This document shows positions 31,776-34,084 of a stretch of 34,084 bases of DNA, in pieces. This DNA comes from Puniceicoccaceae bacterium. GTDB taxonomy: Bacteria; Verrucomicrobiota; Verrucomicrobiia; Opitutales; Coraliomargaritaceae. The stretch covers positions 1 through 34,084 of the forward strand of contig REBV01000216.1 in the NCBI GenBank assembly GCA_007692545.1. The letters are read 5' to 3'. Every line of letters starts with the position of its first letter. Position 1 is the stretch's first letter. Both the position numbers and the translations under genes were made by a program. The notes beneath the pieces were generated by a model. The model saw only the letters and a list, made by a program, of their open reading frames with translations, was not told where the DNA came from and did not search any database.

Positions 31776-33052
31776 CTCTGCCCAATCGGCTCGATCCAGC
31801 TCTCCGTGACGCCGGCTCGTCCGGCATATTCGGGCCATTGCCTGACCGCCTGGCTGACTTCGGTATAAATGCGGCGGGCGGTGCCTCGTTTGAGCAGGGC
31901 CTGCTGGGCAGTGGCTTCGAGGTCGGTCAGGGTGAAGTGGTCGCGCTTGCCGTTGACTGACATCTGGTGCCGAGCGGTCCAGTCTCCGTCCGGATTGTAA
32001 CTAAAGGTCACATCATAGGCGGGGGCGAGGGCCCACTGGCCGGCCTGGTTCATCAGGAAGGCGATGTTCTTGACGTGATCGTCCTGGTTGCGCGCGACGA
32101 TGTTAAAGACCATGCGGCGGAACTGCGCTTCGACCGAATCGGCGGCTAGGCCCAGTTGGCGCATCGTGAGGAAGGCCTGCTCGTAGCTGTGTGCTCCGGC
32201 GGCATTGAAGTCGTAGTGGGCGAGTGCGCCCAGGCTCTGCATGTGCAGCTTGCTGCCATCGGGGCGGCGGTCGAAGCGCTTAGTCATGAAATGGCGGCGG
32301 CCATTCTCCTCCAGCAGACGGCATTCGCTCATCTGGATGCCCGCCGCCTTGGCCATCAGGTAGTAGGCATACTCGACTGCACCATAGCCTTGGGGGTCTT
32401 CCAGCTCTTTATCCCGATTGCCCGATACCCCGTCGAATTTGAGTAGCCAATATTCGAAAAAAGAGTCGCTCTCAATCTGCCCGGAGCGCACTTCATTGGT
32501 TTCCCGGTTCCAGGCGATGATCGCCTTGGCCCGGGCACCACCCGCCGAAGTGCCGACCCGCAGGATGTCTTTCAGGGCACTTTCCCGTTTGCCGCTGGCA
32601 AAACTGCCCTGGAGATTTTTACGCTGACTGAGAATTTCCGTCGCCAGTGAGACCAGGGCATCGATCTCAATTTTTCGGGCCTGGGCTGGGCGTGGTCCGA
32701 GGCCCGGGCTGAACTCCAGCGCCCCCATGCCGCGCTTCCCGATATAACAAAGCCGCTCGACCGGATTGAAGTCGGCGGGGCGCCGCCCTTGAGCGGCCAG
32801 CCAACTGTCAATCAAGGCATGACCAAACTTGTCCGGCAGAGAGTCGGCGACCAGACCCGGCAAACCGGAAAATGTCTCTCTCGGCAAATTAGGAAATCGG
32901 TAGATGTCTTGACGTAAAGGCATTTGTAGGGGTGCGACTTCGATCCCGCTCTCGATAAAGTCTTCGGCATATTGGAAGGCGGCGCAGCGACTGGCCGCAT
33001 CCCAACGGATGGCACCGATCCGGCGCCCCCAAAGTTGGATATCGGCTAACAT
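31757..33052 (-). CDS. hipA: HipA-like serine/threonine kinase toxin
   Basis: 431 aa; GTSAGGARAKAIIAWN, RRHFMTKRFDR, VARNQDDHVKNIAFLM, LAPAYDVTFSY. Overlaps recF 3' end by 19 bp on the opposite strand. Confidence 0.93.
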   Translation of the reverse strand: MLADIQLWGRRIGAIRWDAASRCAAFQYAEDFIESGIEVAPLQMPLRQDIYRFPNLPRETFSGLPGLVADSLPDKFGHALIDSWLAAQGRRPADFNPVERLCYIGKRGMGALEFSPGLGPRPAQARKIEIDALVSLATEILSQRKNLQGSFASGKRESALKDILRVGTSAGGARAKAIIAWNRETNEVRSGQIESDSFFEYWLLKFDGVSGNRDKELEDPQGYGAVEYAYYLMAKAAGIQMSECRLLEENGRRHFMTKRFDRRPDGSKLHMQSLGALAHYDFNAAGAHSYEQAFLTMRQLGLAADSVEAQFRRMVFNIVARNQDDHVKNIAFLMNQAGQWALAPAYDVTFSYNPDGDWTARHQMSVNGKRDHFTLTDLEATAQQALLKRGTARRIYTEVSQAVRQWPEYAGRAGVTESWIEPIGQSHRVHL

Positions 33053-33103
33053 AGTTCTAGGGTTTAGGGTTATGCCAGGGTTCTACGATGCGTTTACCGG
33101 CTT

Positions 33104-33445
33104 TTATTCGGCCCAGGTCCAAGTGCCCTTTGTGCCCTTGGCTTCTTCGGTAGGCGGCTCTTTTCCGCTGGCTCGCTGGCGCAGGCGACCTTGCAGTTTG
33201 AGCATTTGCATGGGGCTCGGTGTGGGTTCCGGGATGAGCTGGTCGAGCTGCTCGATCATGCCGAGGGCACGCAAGATGCGTAGAAACATATTGAGCTGCG
33301 GCGCTGCCGTCCCGTTTTCCAGCCGTTGCAGAGTGCGCACGCCCACACCAGCCTGGTCGGCTAGATCCGCCTGTGTCAGATCCCGGTCGAGACGGATACG
33401 GGCCAGTCGGCCCCCGATTTCACGGATCACGGTTTCGTCTGTCAT
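33104..33445 (-). CDS. hipB: HipB-like XRE family regulator/antitoxin
   Basis: MTDETVIREIGGRLARIRLDRDLTQADLADQAGVGVRTLQRLENGTAAPQLNMFLRILRALG; upstream of hipA on the same strand. A start at 33463 is also possible. Confidence 0.85.
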   Translation of the reverse strand: MTDETVIREIGGRLARIRLDRDLTQADLADQAGVGVRTLQRLENGTAAPQLNMFLRILRALGMIEQLDQLIPEPTPSPMQMLKLQGRLRQRASGKEPPTEEAKGTKGTWTWAE

Positions 33446-33462
33446 CAATCTATCGATCTTCA

Positions 33463-33486
33463 TTATCTGTATAAAATGACAGATAA
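33463..33486. promoter_or_regulatory. Inverted repeat upstream of hipB (candidate operator)
   Basis: TTATCTGT-ataaaatg-ACAGATAA; a nearby direct repeat of taaaatgaca is also present. Confidence 0.5.
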
Positions 33487-33628
33487 ATTTAAAAAATTCA
33501 AGTAAAATGACAAAAATGATGTTTTAGTAAAAAACCGTTAAACGTCTTTAAAGGCACTTAATTTAACAATATTAGAAATAAGCGTCAGTTTAGGCATTTA
33601 GCGAATAGGCGGGGATCGGTCCTTAAAT

Positions 33629-34084
33629 TTAGCGCACGGGTGAGGGTAGTTGCTGGGCGCGGTTGCGGAGACGGTCGAGGGTGGTGGCGTTTTGTCCGGT
33701 TTCGAAACCACTGCCCAGGCTCATGATGGCGCTGGCCAGGAAGTCGTCGATCACGACGGCGTGTTGGCTATCGGTGAGCAGGCCGATGAAGCGACCGTTT
33801 TTTGAAAAAGCGAAGTCGCCCCGCGAGGAGGCGAAATTGGCGAAGAGTTGGCCGAGGGCGGGTCGATCCATTTTGAGGAAGCGCTCACTTTCGGTCAGGC
33901 GGCGGAAGCCGGTGCGGCCGAAATTGCTGGCATCATTTTTGACCAAAACCGCCTCTTCCCAGCGCTCGGGTTGGCGGGCGAGGGGGAAGGTTTCCAGTCC
34001 GGAGGCCTCAACGATGGACTTGGGCAGGGGGACGAAGAGAATGCGCGGATCGGCACTCAGGAAGCCGACCTGGCTGACCGGTAT
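33629..34084 (-). CDS. Conserved-looking protein of unknown function, truncated by the right window edge
   Basis: Frame is open to the edge: IPVSQVGFLSADPRILFVPLPKSIVEASGLETFPLARQPERWEEAVLVKNDASNFGRTGFRRLTESERFLK...; the ORF-track start at 33946 is an internal TTG. Confidence 0.6.
   Translation of the reverse strand: MPVSQVGFLSADPRILFVPLPKSIVEASGLETFPLARQPERWEEAVLVKNDASNFGRTGFRRLTESERFLKMDRPALGQLFANFASSRGDFAFSKNGRFIGLLTDSQHAVVIDDFLASAIMSLGSGFETGQNATTLDRLRNRAQQLPSPVR

Overview
The 34 kb window is a bacterial, high-GC chromosomal segment. Gene content hints at Verrucomicrobiota/Opitutae, but that is inference only. Housekeeping genes (metH, recF, a cysteine desulfurase, a split 5'-nucleotidase) are interleaved with many defence and addiction modules. 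From left to right: (1) an Eco57I/type IIG-like DNA methyltransferase, cut by the left edge, downstream of a PLD-SNF2-helicase fusion; (2) a Phd/PIN toxin-antitoxin pair in a gene graveyard bracketed by a 36-bp direct repeat; (3) a two-gene 5'-nucleotidase; (4) RHH-MazF; (5) a compact type II R-M unit (RHH-MT-A70 methyltransferase plus BglII/BstYI-like endonuclease); (6) intact metH; (7) AbrB-PIN VapBC; (8) a complete type I Wadjet operon (jetABCD) with a translationally overlapping fifth gene that looks like tandem homing-endonuclease-associated repeats; (9) a frameshifted SWIM/SNF2 helicase; (10) a secreted Cys-rich 29-aa-repeat protein next to a PrxQ-type peroxiredoxin; (11) recF and HipBA. 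The most striking observation is at the 3' end of metH. The last ~185 bp of metH recurs beyond the R-M unit (about 92% identical, frame intact), and a third, degenerate copy lies beyond mazEF. Two different addiction modules are therefore each bracketed by metH tails, as if metH were a repeatedly used docking site where each arrival supplied a new gene end. No integrase, CRISPR array, rRNA or tRNA was recognised.
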